Shown here: positions 41,338-50,373 of the stretch, in pieces
Numbering within the stretch: position 1 is the first letter of the stretch
How the letters are laid out: the number at the start of each line of letters is the position of its first letter
From: Variovorax paradoxus B4
GTDB lineage: Bacteria > Pseudomonadota > Gammaproteobacteria > Burkholderiales > Burkholderiaceae_C
Assembly: GCF_000463015.1 (NCBI RefSeq)
Contig: NC_022247.1
Location: 4,278,001 to 4,342,000 of the forward strand
Direction of reading: 5' to 3'
DNA: 64,000 nucleotides
The notes under the pieces: generated by a model
The model's database searches: none
Told to the model about the DNA's origin: nothing
The model's input: the letters and a program-made list of their open reading frames with translations, nothing else
Made by a program: the position numbers and the translations under genes

Positions 41338-42759
41338 ATGGCCATGACTCTTGCGTCCCCCGCGGCTGTGCCGCAGCCCCTGCTCGCACTGCGCGAATCG
41401 CTCGGCGCCTCTGCGGTGCTCTTTGGTGACGAGGTGCCGCAGCGCAACCGCAACGACTGGAGCACCCAGCCGCCGGCACATCCGCTGGCGGTGGTCCGCC
41501 CGGTGGACGCCGCAGGCGTTTCCGCGGCGCTGAAGGCCTGCCGCGCGGCCGGCCTGGCGGTGGTGCCCCAGGGAGGCTTGACCGGCCTGTGCGGCGGCGC
41601 GCGGCCCGAGGACGGCTGGGTCGCCCTGTCGCTGGAGCGCATGGTCGGCATCGAGGAGATCGACCCCGCCAGCGCCACGATGACCGTGCTGGCCGGCACG
41701 CCGCTCGAGCTGGTGCAGCGCGCGGCGGCCGAGGCCGGCTTCTACTTCGCCCTCGATCTGGGTGCGCGCGGCTCCTGCGCCATCGGCGGCAATCTGTCGA
41801 CCAACGCCGGCGGCAACCGTGTGATCCGCTACGGCATGGCGCGCGAACTGGTGCTCGGCCTGGAGGTGGTGCTGCCCGACGGCACGGTGATGACCAGCCT
41901 CAACAAGATGCTGAAGAACAACGCCGGCTACGACCTCAAGCACCTGTTCATCGGCAGCGAGGGCACGCTGGGCATCATCACCCGCATCGTGCTGCGCCTG
42001 CACCCCCAGCCGGGCTGCACGCTGTCGGCGCTGTGCGCCCTGCCCGACTACGACGGCGTGGTGCGCCTGCTGGGCGCCGCGCGCGGCGGGCTCGGTCCGC
42101 TGCTCTCGGCCTTCGAGGTGATGTGGCCCGACTACTGGCAAGTGGTGACCGAGCGGGTGGGCGTGCGCGACCCGCTGACCGGCAGCGCACGGCATGGACA
42201 CTATGTGCTGGTCGAAGTCCAGGGCACCGACGAGGCGATCGACGGCCCCCGCTTCCAGCGCTGGCTCGAATCCCTGATGGAGGAAGGCGCCCTGGCCGAC
42301 GCGGCGGTGGCGCAATCGGTGGCCGACACGCAAGCGTTCTGGGCGCTGCGCGATGCGTGCGCCGAGTTCTTTCCCACGCTGGGCCCTCACGTCTCCTACG
42401 ACGTCGGACTGGCCGTGAAGTCGATGGGCGCCTACGTGCGTGCCTGCAAGGCGGCGCTGGCCGTGCGCATTCCCGGCTGCGAGAGCGTCTACTACGGGCA
42501 CATCGGTGATGGCAACCTGCACCTGGTCGCCTGGGTGCCCGGCCTGTCGGTCGAGCAGCAGCCCAAGGAGGCGATGGACGAGGTGATCTATGGCCTGGTG
42601 CGCGAATTCGGCGGCACGGTGTCGGCCGAACACGGCATCGGCACGGCGAAGAAGCGCTGGCTCGGCCACGCGCGCAGCCCCGAGGAGATCGCGCTCATGA
42701 AGACGCTGAAGGCCGCCCTCGACCCCCTGGGCCTGCTCAACCCCGGCAAGGTGGTGTGA
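41338..42759 (+). CDS. FAD-linked D-2-hydroxyacid dehydrogenase
   Basis: 473 residues of the VAO/PCMH flavoprotein family (D-lactate dehydrogenase, GlcD, D-2-hydroxyglutarate dehydrogenase). FAD domain: VVPQGGLTGLCGGARP, GSCAIGGNLSTNAGGN, GSEGTLGIIT; C-terminal cap: YYGHIGDGNLHLV and AEHGIGTAKKRWLG. It probably oxidises a D-2-hydroxyacid imported by the TRAP system downstream, to which it is linked without a gap. Two nearby ATGs (41338, 41344) are both weakly supported by RBS; I use the first. Confidence 0.88.
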   Translation: MAMTLASPAAVPQPLLALRESLGASAVLFGDEVPQRNRNDWSTQPPAHPLAVVRPVDAAGVSAALKACRAAGLAVVPQGGLTGLCGGARPEDGWVALSLERMVGIEEIDPASATMTVLAGTPLELVQRAAAEAGFYFALDLGARGSCAIGGNLSTNAGGNRVIRYGMARELVLGLEVVLPDGTVMTSLNKMLKNNAGYDLKHLFIGSEGTLGIITRIVLRLHPQPGCTLSALCALPDYDGVVRLLGAARGGLGPLLSAFEVMWPDYWQVVTERVGVRDPLTGSARHGHYVLVEVQGTDEAIDGPRFQRWLESLMEEGALADAAVAQSVADTQAFWALRDACAEFFPTLGPHVSYDVGLAVKSMGAYVRACKAALAVRIPGCESVYYGHIGDGNLHLVAWVPGLSVEQQPKEAMDEVIYGLVREFGGTVSAEHGIGTAKKRWLGHARSPEEIALMKTLKAALDPLGLLNPGKVV

Positions 42760-42761
42760 GC

Positions 42762-43307
42762 ATGGGACGCGTCTTCATCGACCGCCTGTTCAAGGGCATC
42801 GAGGCCGTGCTCGCAGCCCTGCTGCTGGGCATGGTGGTGATGGTGTTCGGCAACGTGGTGCTGCGCTACGCCTTCAACTCGGGCATCCAGGTGTCCGAGG
42901 AACTGTCGCGCATCTTCTTCGTCTGGCTCACCTTCGTGGGCGCCGTCGTCGCGATGCGCGACGGCGCGCACCTGGGCATGGACGGCTTCGTCAGCCGCCT
43001 GTCGCACCGCGGCAAGCTGGCCTGCCTGGCGGCCAGCCAGGCGATCGTGCTGGCCGGTTGCGCGGTGCTGTTCTGGGGCACCTGGCAGCAGCACGAGGTC
43101 AACGCCACCACGACGGCGCCGGTCACCGGCCTCTCGATGATCTGGGTCTTCGGCGTGAGCTACCTGACGAGCCTGGGGATCGGCGCGCATGCGCTGCACG
43201 CCCTCTGGCGCATCGCGAGCGGCCGGCTGCGCGACGACGAACTGGTGCAGGTCACGGAAAGCGAAGAGATACCGCACGAGGCCGCACATCCGGGAGCACG
43301 GCCATGA
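42762..43307 (+). CDS. TRAP transporter small permease (DctQ type)
   Basis: 181 residues with four predicted membrane helices (VLAALLLGMVVMVFGNVVLR onward). RYAFNSGIQVSEELSRIFFV is the conserved DctQ stretch. It forms the small subunit of a TRAP uptake system with the next two genes. AAGGTGG precedes the ATG at 42762; a GTG at 42756 overlaps the preceding stop and is possible. Confidence 0.9.
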   Translation: MGRVFIDRLFKGIEAVLAALLLGMVVMVFGNVVLRYAFNSGIQVSEELSRIFFVWLTFVGAVVAMRDGAHLGMDGFVSRLSHRGKLACLAASQAIVLAGCAVLFWGTWQQHEVNATTTAPVTGLSMIWVFGVSYLTSLGIGAHALHALWRIASGRLRDDELVQVTESEEIPHEAAHPGARP

Positions 43308-44581
43308 CGATCGCCGTCTTCACGCTGTCGCTGCTCGGCGCCATGATGCTGGGCGCGCCGATTGCCTTCGCCCTGCTGATCTGCGGCGTGGCCTTGATGG
43401 TGTCGCAGGGACAGATCGACGCCACCATCCTGTCGCAGAAGCTCGTGGAAGGCGCCGACAGCTTTCCGCTGCTGGCGATTCCCTTCTTCATGCTGGCCGG
43501 CGAACTGATGAACGCCGGCGGCATCTCGCGGCGCATCGTCAACTTCGCGCTGGCCTGGGTCGGCCATCTGCGCGGGGGCCTCGGGCTGGTGGCGATCTTC
43601 GCCTCGGTGGTGATGGCGGCGATCTCCGGCAGCGCGGCTGCCGACGCCGCGGCCATCGGCGCAATGCTGATTCCGATGATGCGCCAGGCCGGCTACGACG
43701 TGCCTCGCTCGGCCGGGCTGATCGCTGCCGGCGGCGTGATCGCGCCGGTGCTGCCGCCCTCGATCGGACTCATCGTGTTCGGCGTCATCGCCAACGTGTC
43801 GATCGGCAAGCTGTTCCTGGCCGGCATCGTGCCGGGCCTGCTGATGGGGGTGTCGCTGGTGCTCACCTGGCAGTGGGTGGCGCGGCGCGACAAGGTGACG
43901 GTGCAGCCGCGCCAGTCGATGGCCGCGCGCGGGCGCGCCGCGGTCGATGGCATCTGGGCGCTGCTGATGCCGCTGGGCATCATCGGCGGCTTGAAGTTCG
44001 GCATCTTCACGCCCACCGAGGCCGGCGTGGCGGCCTGCGTCTACGCCTTCGTGCTCGGTGCCTTCGTCTATCGCGAGCTGGGCCTGCGCCAGTGCTATGG
44101 CCTGCTCGTGGCCGCGGCCAAGAGCACCGCGGTGGTGGTGTTCCTGATTGCGGCGGCGCTGGTCTCGGCCTGGCTGATCACCACCTCGGACGTGCCGAGC
44201 CAGGTGGCCGCCATGCTCGAGCCCTTCATGGGCAACAAGATCCTTCTGATGTTCGTGATCATGGTCATCGTGGTGATCGTCGGCACCGCACTCGATTTCG
44301 CGCCCACGCTGATGATTCTCACACCCGTGCTGATGCCCGTGGTCAAGCAGGCCGGCATCGATCCGGTGTACTTCGGGGTGCTGTTCATCATGAACAACGC
44401 CATCGGCCTCATCACGCCCCCGGTGGGCATCGTGCTCAACGTGATGTGCGGCGTGGCAAAGATCTCGATGAGGGATCTGATGCGCGGCCTCTGGCCCTTC
44501 CTCTGGGCCGAGCTCTTCGTCCTGTTGCTGCTGGTGCTGTTCCCGGACCTCGTGCTGGTGCCGCTCAAGTGGCTGAGCTGA
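43304..44581 (+). CDS. TRAP transporter large permease (DctM type)
   Basis: 425 residues, about 12 membrane helices. DctM motifs: GMLG-like start LSLLGAMMLGAPIAFALL, PFFMLAGELMNAGGISRRIV, SGSAAADAAAIG, PPSIGLIVFG and NNAIGLITPPVG. Couples Na+ entry to substrate uptake delivered by the binding protein. Overlaps the small permease by 4 bp (ATGA). Confidence 0.93.
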   Translation: MTIAVFTLSLLGAMMLGAPIAFALLICGVALMVSQGQIDATILSQKLVEGADSFPLLAIPFFMLAGELMNAGGISRRIVNFALAWVGHLRGGLGLVAIFASVVMAAISGSAAADAAAIGAMLIPMMRQAGYDVPRSAGLIAAGGVIAPVLPPSIGLIVFGVIANVSIGKLFLAGIVPGLLMGVSLVLTWQWVARRDKVTVQPRQSMAARGRAAVDGIWALLMPLGIIGGLKFGIFTPTEAGVAACVYAFVLGAFVYRELGLRQCYGLLVAAAKSTAVVVFLIAAALVSAWLITTSDVPSQVAAMLEPFMGNKILLMFVIMVIVVIVGTALDFAPTLMILTPVLMPVVKQAGIDPVYFGVLFIMNNAIGLITPPVGIVLNVMCGVAKISMRDLMRGLWPFLWAELFVLLLLVLFPDLVLVPLKWLS

Positions 44582-44607
44582 CTTTTCATACAACCAGGAG
44601 ACATACG

Positions 44608-45645
44608 ATGCCGATTCACTCCCGTCTTTCCCGCTTGCTTGCCGTGGCCCTGGCCGCCGGCCTGACCGCCGGCGCCGCGCAGGCCCAGTTCAAGGAGCGC
44701 AATTTCCGCGTCTCCAACGGCGTGAGCAAGGAGCACCCGATGGGCAACGGCCTCGCGAAGATGGGGGCCTGCACGCTCGAGAAGAGCGGCGGCAAGATGA
44801 AGATCCAGCCCTTCTGGGATGGCGCGCTGGGCAGCGACCTCACCGGCACGCAGAGCGTGCGCACGGGCTCGCTCGACATGGTGATCACCTCGACCGCACC
44901 GGTCGTCTCCATCGTGCCGGCGCTGGGCGTCTTCGACCTGCCCTTCCTGTTCAACACCTCCAGCGAGGCCGACAAGCTGCTCGACGGCAAGGTCGGCGAC
45001 TGGTTCTCGGCCAAGCTGCCCGCGGTGGGTCTGGTCAATCTCGCCTGGTGGGAGAACGGTTTTCGCCACACCACCAACTCGAAGCGCCCGATCAACAAGG
45101 TCGAGGATTTCGACGGCGTGAAGATGCGCGTGATGCAGAACGCCATCTTCCTCGACACCTTCAAGACCCTGGGCAGCAACGCGGTGCCGATGGCCTTCAC
45201 CGAGGTCTATTCGGCCCTGGAGACCAAGACCGTGGACGGCCAGGAGAACCCTTTCACCAACATCGAGAACATGAAGTTCTACGAGGTGCAGAAATACCTC
45301 ACGCTGACCAAGCACGCCTACAGCCCGACGCTGGTGCTGTTCTCCAAGAAGATCTGGGACACGCTCTCTGCGCAGGAGCAGGCGACGCTTCGCGAATGCG
45401 CGGTGCAGGGACGCGACGAGCAGCGCCGCGCCAACCGGGCCATGGAAGCGCGCAGCGTGGACAGCCTGAAGGCCAAGGGCATGACGGTCAACGAGATCGC
45501 GCCGGCCGAGATGCAGCGCATCCGCGAGCGCTCGAGCGTGATCTACGAGCGCCATGCCAAGGCCATCGGCGACCAGGCCATCACCATGGTCACGGCCGAA
45601 CTCAAGCGCATCCGCGACAACGCAGGCGACGGGACGAAGCAATGA
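44608..45645 (+). CDS. TRAP transporter substrate-binding protein (DctP type)
   Basis: 345 residues with a signal peptide (cleavage near AAQAQ). DctP-family stretches: RVSNGVSKEHPMGNGL, LPFLFNTSSEADKLLDGKVG, RVMQNAIFLDTFKTLG and VDGQENPFTNI; the Arg in the MRVMQN stretch normally binds a substrate carboxylate. AGGAG at 44596-44600. The ligand is most likely a small hydroxy- or oxo-acid used by the operon's dehydrogenases. Confidence 0.9.
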   Translation: MPIHSRLSRLLAVALAAGLTAGAAQAQFKERNFRVSNGVSKEHPMGNGLAKMGACTLEKSGGKMKIQPFWDGALGSDLTGTQSVRTGSLDMVITSTAPVVSIVPALGVFDLPFLFNTSSEADKLLDGKVGDWFSAKLPAVGLVNLAWWENGFRHTTNSKRPINKVEDFDGVKMRVMQNAIFLDTFKTLGSNAVPMAFTEVYSALETKTVDGQENPFTNIENMKFYEVQKYLTLTKHAYSPTLVLFSKKIWDTLSAQEQATLRECAVQGRDEQRRANRAMEARSVDSLKAKGMTVNEIAPAEMQRIRERSSVIYERHAKAIGDQAITMVTAELKRIRDNAGDGTKQ

Positions 45646-46424
45646 GTCTTTCAGGACAGGTCGCCTGGGTCACGGGCGGTGGCAGCGGCATCGGCCTGGC
45701 GGGCGCCACGCAGCTGGCGCAGGCCGGCTGCCGGGTCGTCATTTCCGGGCGTGAAGGGCCCAAGCTCGGCGCGGCCATCGAGACCGCCGAGCGCCTGGGC
45801 GCGCCGCGCGGCGCCATCACGGCGGCAGAGCTCGACGTGGCGGGCGCCGCGGCGGTCACGGCCACGGCGCGGGCGATCGAGGCGGAACTCGGCCGCATCG
45901 ACATCCTCGTCAACAGCGCCGGCATCAACTTTCCCAAGCGCTACTGGTGCGAAACCGACGCCGCCACCTTCGAGCAGGTGGTCGCCGTCAACCTGAACGG
46001 CGCCGCTTACTGCACGCTGGCCGTGGCGAAGGGCATGCGCGCGCGCCGCGCCGGCACGGTGATCAACATTGCCTCCTTCGCGGGCTGGCACTACGAATAC
46101 ATGACCGGCCCCGCCTACACCGCGAGCAAGGCCGCGATGATGGCGCTCACGCACTCGTTCAACATCGAGGAATGCGTCCACGGCCTGCGCGCGACCGCGC
46201 TGTGCCCGGGCGAAGTCGCCACGCCGATCCTGAAGAAGCGGCCGGTGCAGCCCAGCGAAGCGGACAAGGCCCGCATGCTGCAGGAAGAAGACCTGGGACG
46301 CACGATCCGCTTCATCGCCGAGATGCCGCCGCATGTCTGCATCAACGAACTGGTGATCTCGCCGGTGTGGAACCGCACCTACGTCGCCGGCGAGGCGCTG
46401 CAACGCAAGGCAGCGGCGCCATGA
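45642..46424 (+). CDS. Short-chain dehydrogenase/reductase (SDR), YdfG-like
   Basis: 260 residues. Cofactor motif TGGGSGIG, NSAG (in LVNSAGINFPKR), catalytic Ser in NIASFAGWH and YTASK. The C-terminal ISPVWNRTY resembles SDRs acting on 3-hydroxyacids or serine. Start overlaps the binding-protein stop by 4 bp, so it is translationally tied to the TRAP genes. Confidence 0.88.
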   Translation: MSLSGQVAWVTGGGSGIGLAGATQLAQAGCRVVISGREGPKLGAAIETAERLGAPRGAITAAELDVAGAAAVTATARAIEAELGRIDILVNSAGINFPKRYWCETDAATFEQVVAVNLNGAAYCTLAVAKGMRARRAGTVINIASFAGWHYEYMTGPAYTASKAAMMALTHSFNIEECVHGLRATALCPGEVATPILKKRPVQPSEADKARMLQEEDLGRTIRFIAEMPPHVCINELVISPVWNRTYVAGEALQRKAAAP

Positions 46425-47221
46425 CGCGGGCCGCCATCGAAGAGCCGGTGGTGGCAATCACCGGTGCCGGCCAGGGCATCGGCCGGGCGCTGGCGCGTGC
46501 CTTCCGGGCACAGGGCGCGCGGGTGGTCGTTTCGGACATCGATGCCGCGTCCTGCGCGGCCGCGGCGGACGAACTGCAGACCCTGGGCGTTGCAGCCGAC
46601 GTGACGCACGCCAGGCAATGCGCCACGCTGGTCGAGCGCACGGTCGCAAGCTTCGGCCGTCTCGACGTGATGATCTGCAACGCCGGCATCATGCAGCTCA
46701 AGCCGCTGCTCGAACTGGACGGCGCCGACTGGGACCGCATGCTCGGCGTCAACGTGAAGGGCAGCTTCCTCACGCTGCAGGCCGCCGCGCGCCAGATGCT
46801 GGCGCAGCCGCCGCGCGCCGAAGGCCGGCCGCGCGGAAAGATCCTGCTGATGGCGTCCATTGCCGGGCGCAGCGGGGCCGGCCCGATCGCATCGGTGATA
46901 CCGCACTACCGCGCCAGCAAGGCGGCGGTGATCAGCCTGGCCCAGTCGGCCGCCATCACCTTCGCGCCGCAGATCACCGTCAACGCGATCTGCCCCGGAC
47001 TGGTGGAGACCGACATGTGGCAGCGCATGGACCGCGACTGGACCGCGCTGCAGGGCGTGCCCCGGGGCCAGGCGTGGCAGCAGCGCGTGGCCGCCGTGCC
47101 GATGGGCCGCGCGCAGACGCCGGACGACGTGGCCGACCTGGCGATGTTCCTCGCCTCGCCGGCGGCCGACTACATGACGGGCCAGTCGATCAACATCGAC
47201 GGCGGCCTGATGATGAGCTGA
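46421..47221 (+). CDS. Short-chain dehydrogenase/reductase (SDR)
   Basis: 266 residues. TGAGQGIG cofactor loop, NAGIMQ, Ser in LMASIAGRSG, YRASK catalytic pair and the classical C-terminus MTGQSINIDGGLMMS. Compared with most classical SDRs it has a short insert (AQPPRAEGRPRGK) before the catalytic strand. Overlaps the previous SDR by 4 bp; two SDRs in tandem suggest oxidation and reduction at adjacent carbons of one substrate. Confidence 0.88.
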   Translation: MTRAAIEEPVVAITGAGQGIGRALARAFRAQGARVVVSDIDAASCAAAADELQTLGVAADVTHARQCATLVERTVASFGRLDVMICNAGIMQLKPLLELDGADWDRMLGVNVKGSFLTLQAAARQMLAQPPRAEGRPRGKILLMASIAGRSGAGPIASVIPHYRASKAAVISLAQSAAITFAPQITVNAICPGLVETDMWQRMDRDWTALQGVPRGQAWQQRVAAVPMGRAQTPDDVADLAMFLASPAADYMTGQSINIDGGLMMS

Positions 47222-47225
47222 TGCC

Positions 47226-48095
47226 ATGACCCTGCATCCCGCACTGTCCCTGAAGGCGCTGCTCGCCGCCGGCCCCATCGTCCAGGCACCGGGCGCCTAC
47301 GACGCGCTGAGTGCGCGCCAGATCGAGCACGCCGGCTTCCCCGCGATCTACATGACCGGCTTCGGCGCCACCGCCTCGCGGCTGGGCCAGCCCGACATCG
47401 GCCTCATGACGCAGACCGAGATGACCGGCCATGCACGCGACATGGTGCGTGCCGTCGGCGTGCCGGTGATCGCCGACGCCGACACCGGCTACGGTGGCCC
47501 GTCGAACATCGAGCGCACGGTGCGCGAATACGTCCAATCCGGCGTGGCCGCCATCCACCTCGAGGACCAGGTGGCGCCCAAGCGCTGCGGGCAGATGGCC
47601 GGCATCCGGCTGATCGACGCGCGCGAAAACGAGCGCCGGCTGCGCTGTGCGGTCGCCGCGCGCGGCGACGATCCGATGCTGATCATCGGGCGCACCGACG
47701 CATTGCCCGCCGCCGGCATCGACGAGGCGCTGGCACGGGCCCGGCGCTGGCAGGACGCGGGCGTCGACCTGGTCTTCGTCGACGGCATCAAGAAGATCGC
47801 CGAGGTGGAGGCCGTGGCCAGGCACCTTCCCGGGCCGAAGATCGTCTCCATCGTCGACGGCAACGAGACCACGGCGCTCAGCGCCTCCGACCTGCAGGGC
47901 ATGGGCTTCGCCGTCGTGCTGTATGCGGTGACGGCCCTGTTCAGCGCCGCGCTGGCCGTCGAACAGGCGCTGGCGCGCCTGCGGCGGGACGGCACGCCGC
48001 GCGACGTGCCGTCGCTCGCCTATGCCGACTTCACCCGCATCGTCGGCCTGCCGGCCCACCAGCTACTCGACGCGCAATTCGGCGCCGAGGGCTGA
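47226..48095 (+). CDS. Isocitrate lyase/PEP mutase superfamily lyase
   Basis: 289 residues. YMTGFGATASRLGQPDIG, DADTGYGG and the catalytic loop LEDQVAPKRCGQM, where lyases have KRCGH or KKCGH, so the Cys is kept and the His replaced by Gln. Family members cleave 2-methylisocitrate, dimethylmalate or decarboxylate oxaloacetate. The loop retains Cys, favouring C-C bond lysis. It is the penultimate gene of the operon; the product is probably pyruvate or oxaloacetate derived from a branched hydroxyacid. Confidence 0.85.
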   Translation: MTLHPALSLKALLAAGPIVQAPGAYDALSARQIEHAGFPAIYMTGFGATASRLGQPDIGLMTQTEMTGHARDMVRAVGVPVIADADTGYGGPSNIERTVREYVQSGVAAIHLEDQVAPKRCGQMAGIRLIDARENERRLRCAVAARGDDPMLIIGRTDALPAAGIDEALARARRWQDAGVDLVFVDGIKKIAEVEAVARHLPGPKIVSIVDGNETTALSASDLQGMGFAVVLYAVTALFSAALAVEQALARLRRDGTPRDVPSLAYADFTRIVGLPAHQLLDAQFGAEG

Positions 48096-48149
48096 CGCGC
48101 ACTTCTTCCTTCCTTTGTCCCCACCCTTCGCATCTTCGAAAGTCCGACC

Positions 48150-49067
48150 GTGAACACCCTATCTTCCGTTCCCTACACCGGCATCTGGCCCGCCTTGCTG
48201 ACCCCGCTCGACGAGAAGCTCGGCATCGACACCCCCCGCTTCGCCTCGCACGCCTTGCGCCTGCTCGATGCCGGCTGCACCGGCGTGACGCCTTTCGGCA
48301 CGACCGGCGAAGGCCCGTCCTTCAGTGTGAGCGAACGGATGAATGCACTGGCCGGCCTGGTCGCCCACGGCGTGCCGGCCGGGCGCATCCTGGCCTCCAC
48401 CAGCTGCGCCGCGCTGCCGGATGCATTCGCGCTGACCCGGCATGCGTTGGAGCTGGGCGCCTACGGCTGCTTGCTGCTGCCGCCCTTCTTTCTCAAGGGC
48501 GTTTCCGACCAGGGGGTGATCGACGCCTACCGCTGGATCATCGACGGCGTCGCCGATTCGAGGCTGCGCATCGTGCTCTATCACATCCCGCAGGTATCGG
48601 GCGTCGGGCTGAGCCACCACGTGATCCGCACGCTGAAGACGCTGTACCCGGACACGATCGTGGGGCTGAAGGACAGCGGCTGCCAGCGCGCGGATTCCCT
48701 GGCCTACGCCGAGGCGTTCATGCCGCCGATGCAGGTGTGGGTGGGCAACGAGCCGGATCTTCAGACGATGGCCGCACGCGGCAGCCTCGGCGCCGTCAGC
48801 GGCATTGCCAACGTCATGCCGCGCCTCGTGCAGCGCCTGGTCGCGGGCTCCACTCAGCCGGAGACCGACCAGCAGCGCGTGCTGGACCTGCTCAAGATCC
48901 TCGGCGGCTACGGATTGACGGCCGCCTTCAAGGGCCTGATGGCCATGCTCGACGATGCCCCCGGCTGGATGCGGGTGCGGCCGCCGCTGGTGGCGCTGGA
49001 TGCTGCCGAGTACGAACGGCTGGCAGTGCAGCTGCGCGCCTTTGGCATCGATCGCGACCGCGACTGA
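48150..49067 (+). CDS. Dihydrodipicolinate synthase (DHDPS)/N-acetylneuraminate lyase family aldolase
   Basis: 305 residues from a GTG. TPFGTTGEGPSFSVSER, the YHIP motif with its proton-relay Tyr, and the Schiff-base Lys in VGLKDSGCQ. Family enzymes make or break C-C bonds with pyruvate. The gene is last in the hydroxyacid operon, 54 bp after the lyase, and converges with the class V PLP gene 2 bp away. Not a lysine-biosynthesis DapA by context. Confidence 0.87.
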   Translation: MNTLSSVPYTGIWPALLTPLDEKLGIDTPRFASHALRLLDAGCTGVTPFGTTGEGPSFSVSERMNALAGLVAHGVPAGRILASTSCAALPDAFALTRHALELGAYGCLLLPPFFLKGVSDQGVIDAYRWIIDGVADSRLRIVLYHIPQVSGVGLSHHVIRTLKTLYPDTIVGLKDSGCQRADSLAYAEAFMPPMQVWVGNEPDLQTMAARGSLGAVSGIANVMPRLVQRLVAGSTQPETDQQRVLDLLKILGGYGLTAAFKGLMAMLDDAPGWMRVRPPLVALDAAEYERLAVQLRAFGIDRDRD

Positions 49068-49069
49068 GT

Positions 49070-50371
49070 TCAGCGGGCCGAACCGGCGCCGACGGCAATC
49101 TCCCGCGTCACCTGGAGAAACTTCTCCATGTCCGCGACCGAGTGGCAGTGCAGCGGCGAAACCCGCACGGTGCCTTCGAGGCCGAAGGAATCGAGCATGC
49201 GCTTCGAATAGATGCTGCTCGCCACGCGCTCGTAGACCGTCACGCCGCGCAAGCCGTACTCGACCACGGCCTGCGTGCAGTCGATGTGCTCGAAGCCGAT
49301 GCCGATGATCAGGTCGCGCTTCGTCAGGTCCGGATGGTCGAGGAAGACCTTCACGCCTTCGATCCCGCGCAGGCCGGTGGCACCGCCGCTTCCGTCCAGC
49401 AGAGCCGACAGCAAGGCCCGCTCGTGCAGCTCGATGTGCGCGATGCCCGCCTCGAACAGCGCGCGGCGCCCGGTGGCGTCACAGAAATGACCGCCGAGCC
49501 AGCACACGTAGTCCACGATCTCGGTGACCACGGCAAACTGCCAGGGCGCGGAGCTGCCCAGGTCCCAGAAGTCGGGCTTCTTGCCCGCGAGCTTGTGGTG
49601 TGGCAGCAGCGCCGCGCGGTCCGACACCCACGACAGGCCCGAGCCGCGGCAGCCGAAGAACTTGTAGGGCGCCATGTTGATGCCGTCCACCGGCGTCTTC
49701 TGCAGGTCGATCAGGCCATGCGGCGCGTGCTGCACGGCGTCCACCACGATGTAGAGATCGGGCTTGATCTCTCGCGCGCGCCGGACGATCTGTTCCATGT
49801 CTAGCTTGGCGCCCGAGATGTTCGATGCATAGATCACGTTGAGCAGGCAGGTGTCCTTGTCCACCAGCCGCACGATCTCGTCGGCATCGACGCCGCCGGT
49901 CTCAGGGTTGCTCTTCGCCACCCGCAGCTCGCAGCCGGACTTGCCGGCATAGAGGCTCATCGCGTCGAACGACGAAGGATGCTCCAGCACGGTGGTGACC
50001 ATGTTCGTGCCCGGCACGTTCTCGGCCACCGCGCGCACCATGTCGAACATCGCGCCCGATGCCGTCAGCGACGCATAGACGCTGCCGCCCCGCGCGTTGA
50101 GGATGGTGCGCACGTCGGCCGTGGCCCTGGCCTGGATCTGCTGCAGCTCGACGGCGGTTGCGTGGATGCGCTCCGCGTTGTCGGGGACGGCGTCGACCTG
50201 CGCGAAGCGCTCGGCCGCCGCCTTCAGCCGGAACGAGCCGCCGGCATTGTCGAAGTAGAGGCGCTCGCGCCCGTGGTGGTCGTGGTCGACGTGGAGAAAG
50301 CGCTGCTTCACCTCGCGCATCAGCGCGTCGGGAAACGCCAGCCCGTTGGCACGTTGTGTGTTTGCCGACAT
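49070..50371 (-). CDS. Class V PLP-dependent enzyme (cysteine desulfurase-like)
   Basis: 433 residues of the aminotransferase class V fold. LYFDNAGGSFRLKAAAERF near the N-terminus, IVVDAVQHAPHG (Asp and His for the PLP ring) and the Lys in GINMAPYKFFGCRG. It lacks an obvious desulfurase Cys loop and is longer than SufS, so kynureninase, isopenicillin-epimerase or C-S/C-N lyase chemistry is possible. It is transcribed with, and 2 bp after, an amino-acid-type binding protein, which points to an imported amino acid derivative as substrate. Confidence 0.8.
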   Translation of the reverse strand: MSANTQRANGLAFPDALMREVKQRFLHVDHDHHGRERLYFDNAGGSFRLKAAAERFAQVDAVPDNAERIHATAVELQQIQARATADVRTILNARGGSVYASLTASGAMFDMVRAVAENVPGTNMVTTVLEHPSSFDAMSLYAGKSGCELRVAKSNPETGGVDADEIVRLVDKDTCLLNVIYASNISGAKLDMEQIVRRAREIKPDLYIVVDAVQHAPHGLIDLQKTPVDGINMAPYKFFGCRGSGLSWVSDRAALLPHHKLAGKKPDFWDLGSSAPWQFAVVTEIVDYVCWLGGHFCDATGRRALFEAGIAHIELHERALLSALLDGSGGATGLRGIEGVKVFLDHPDLTKRDLIIGIGFEHIDCTQAVVEYGLRGVTVYERVASSIYSKRMLDSFGLEGTVRVSPLHCHSVADMEKFLQVTREIAVGAGSAR

Positions 50372-50373
50372 CC

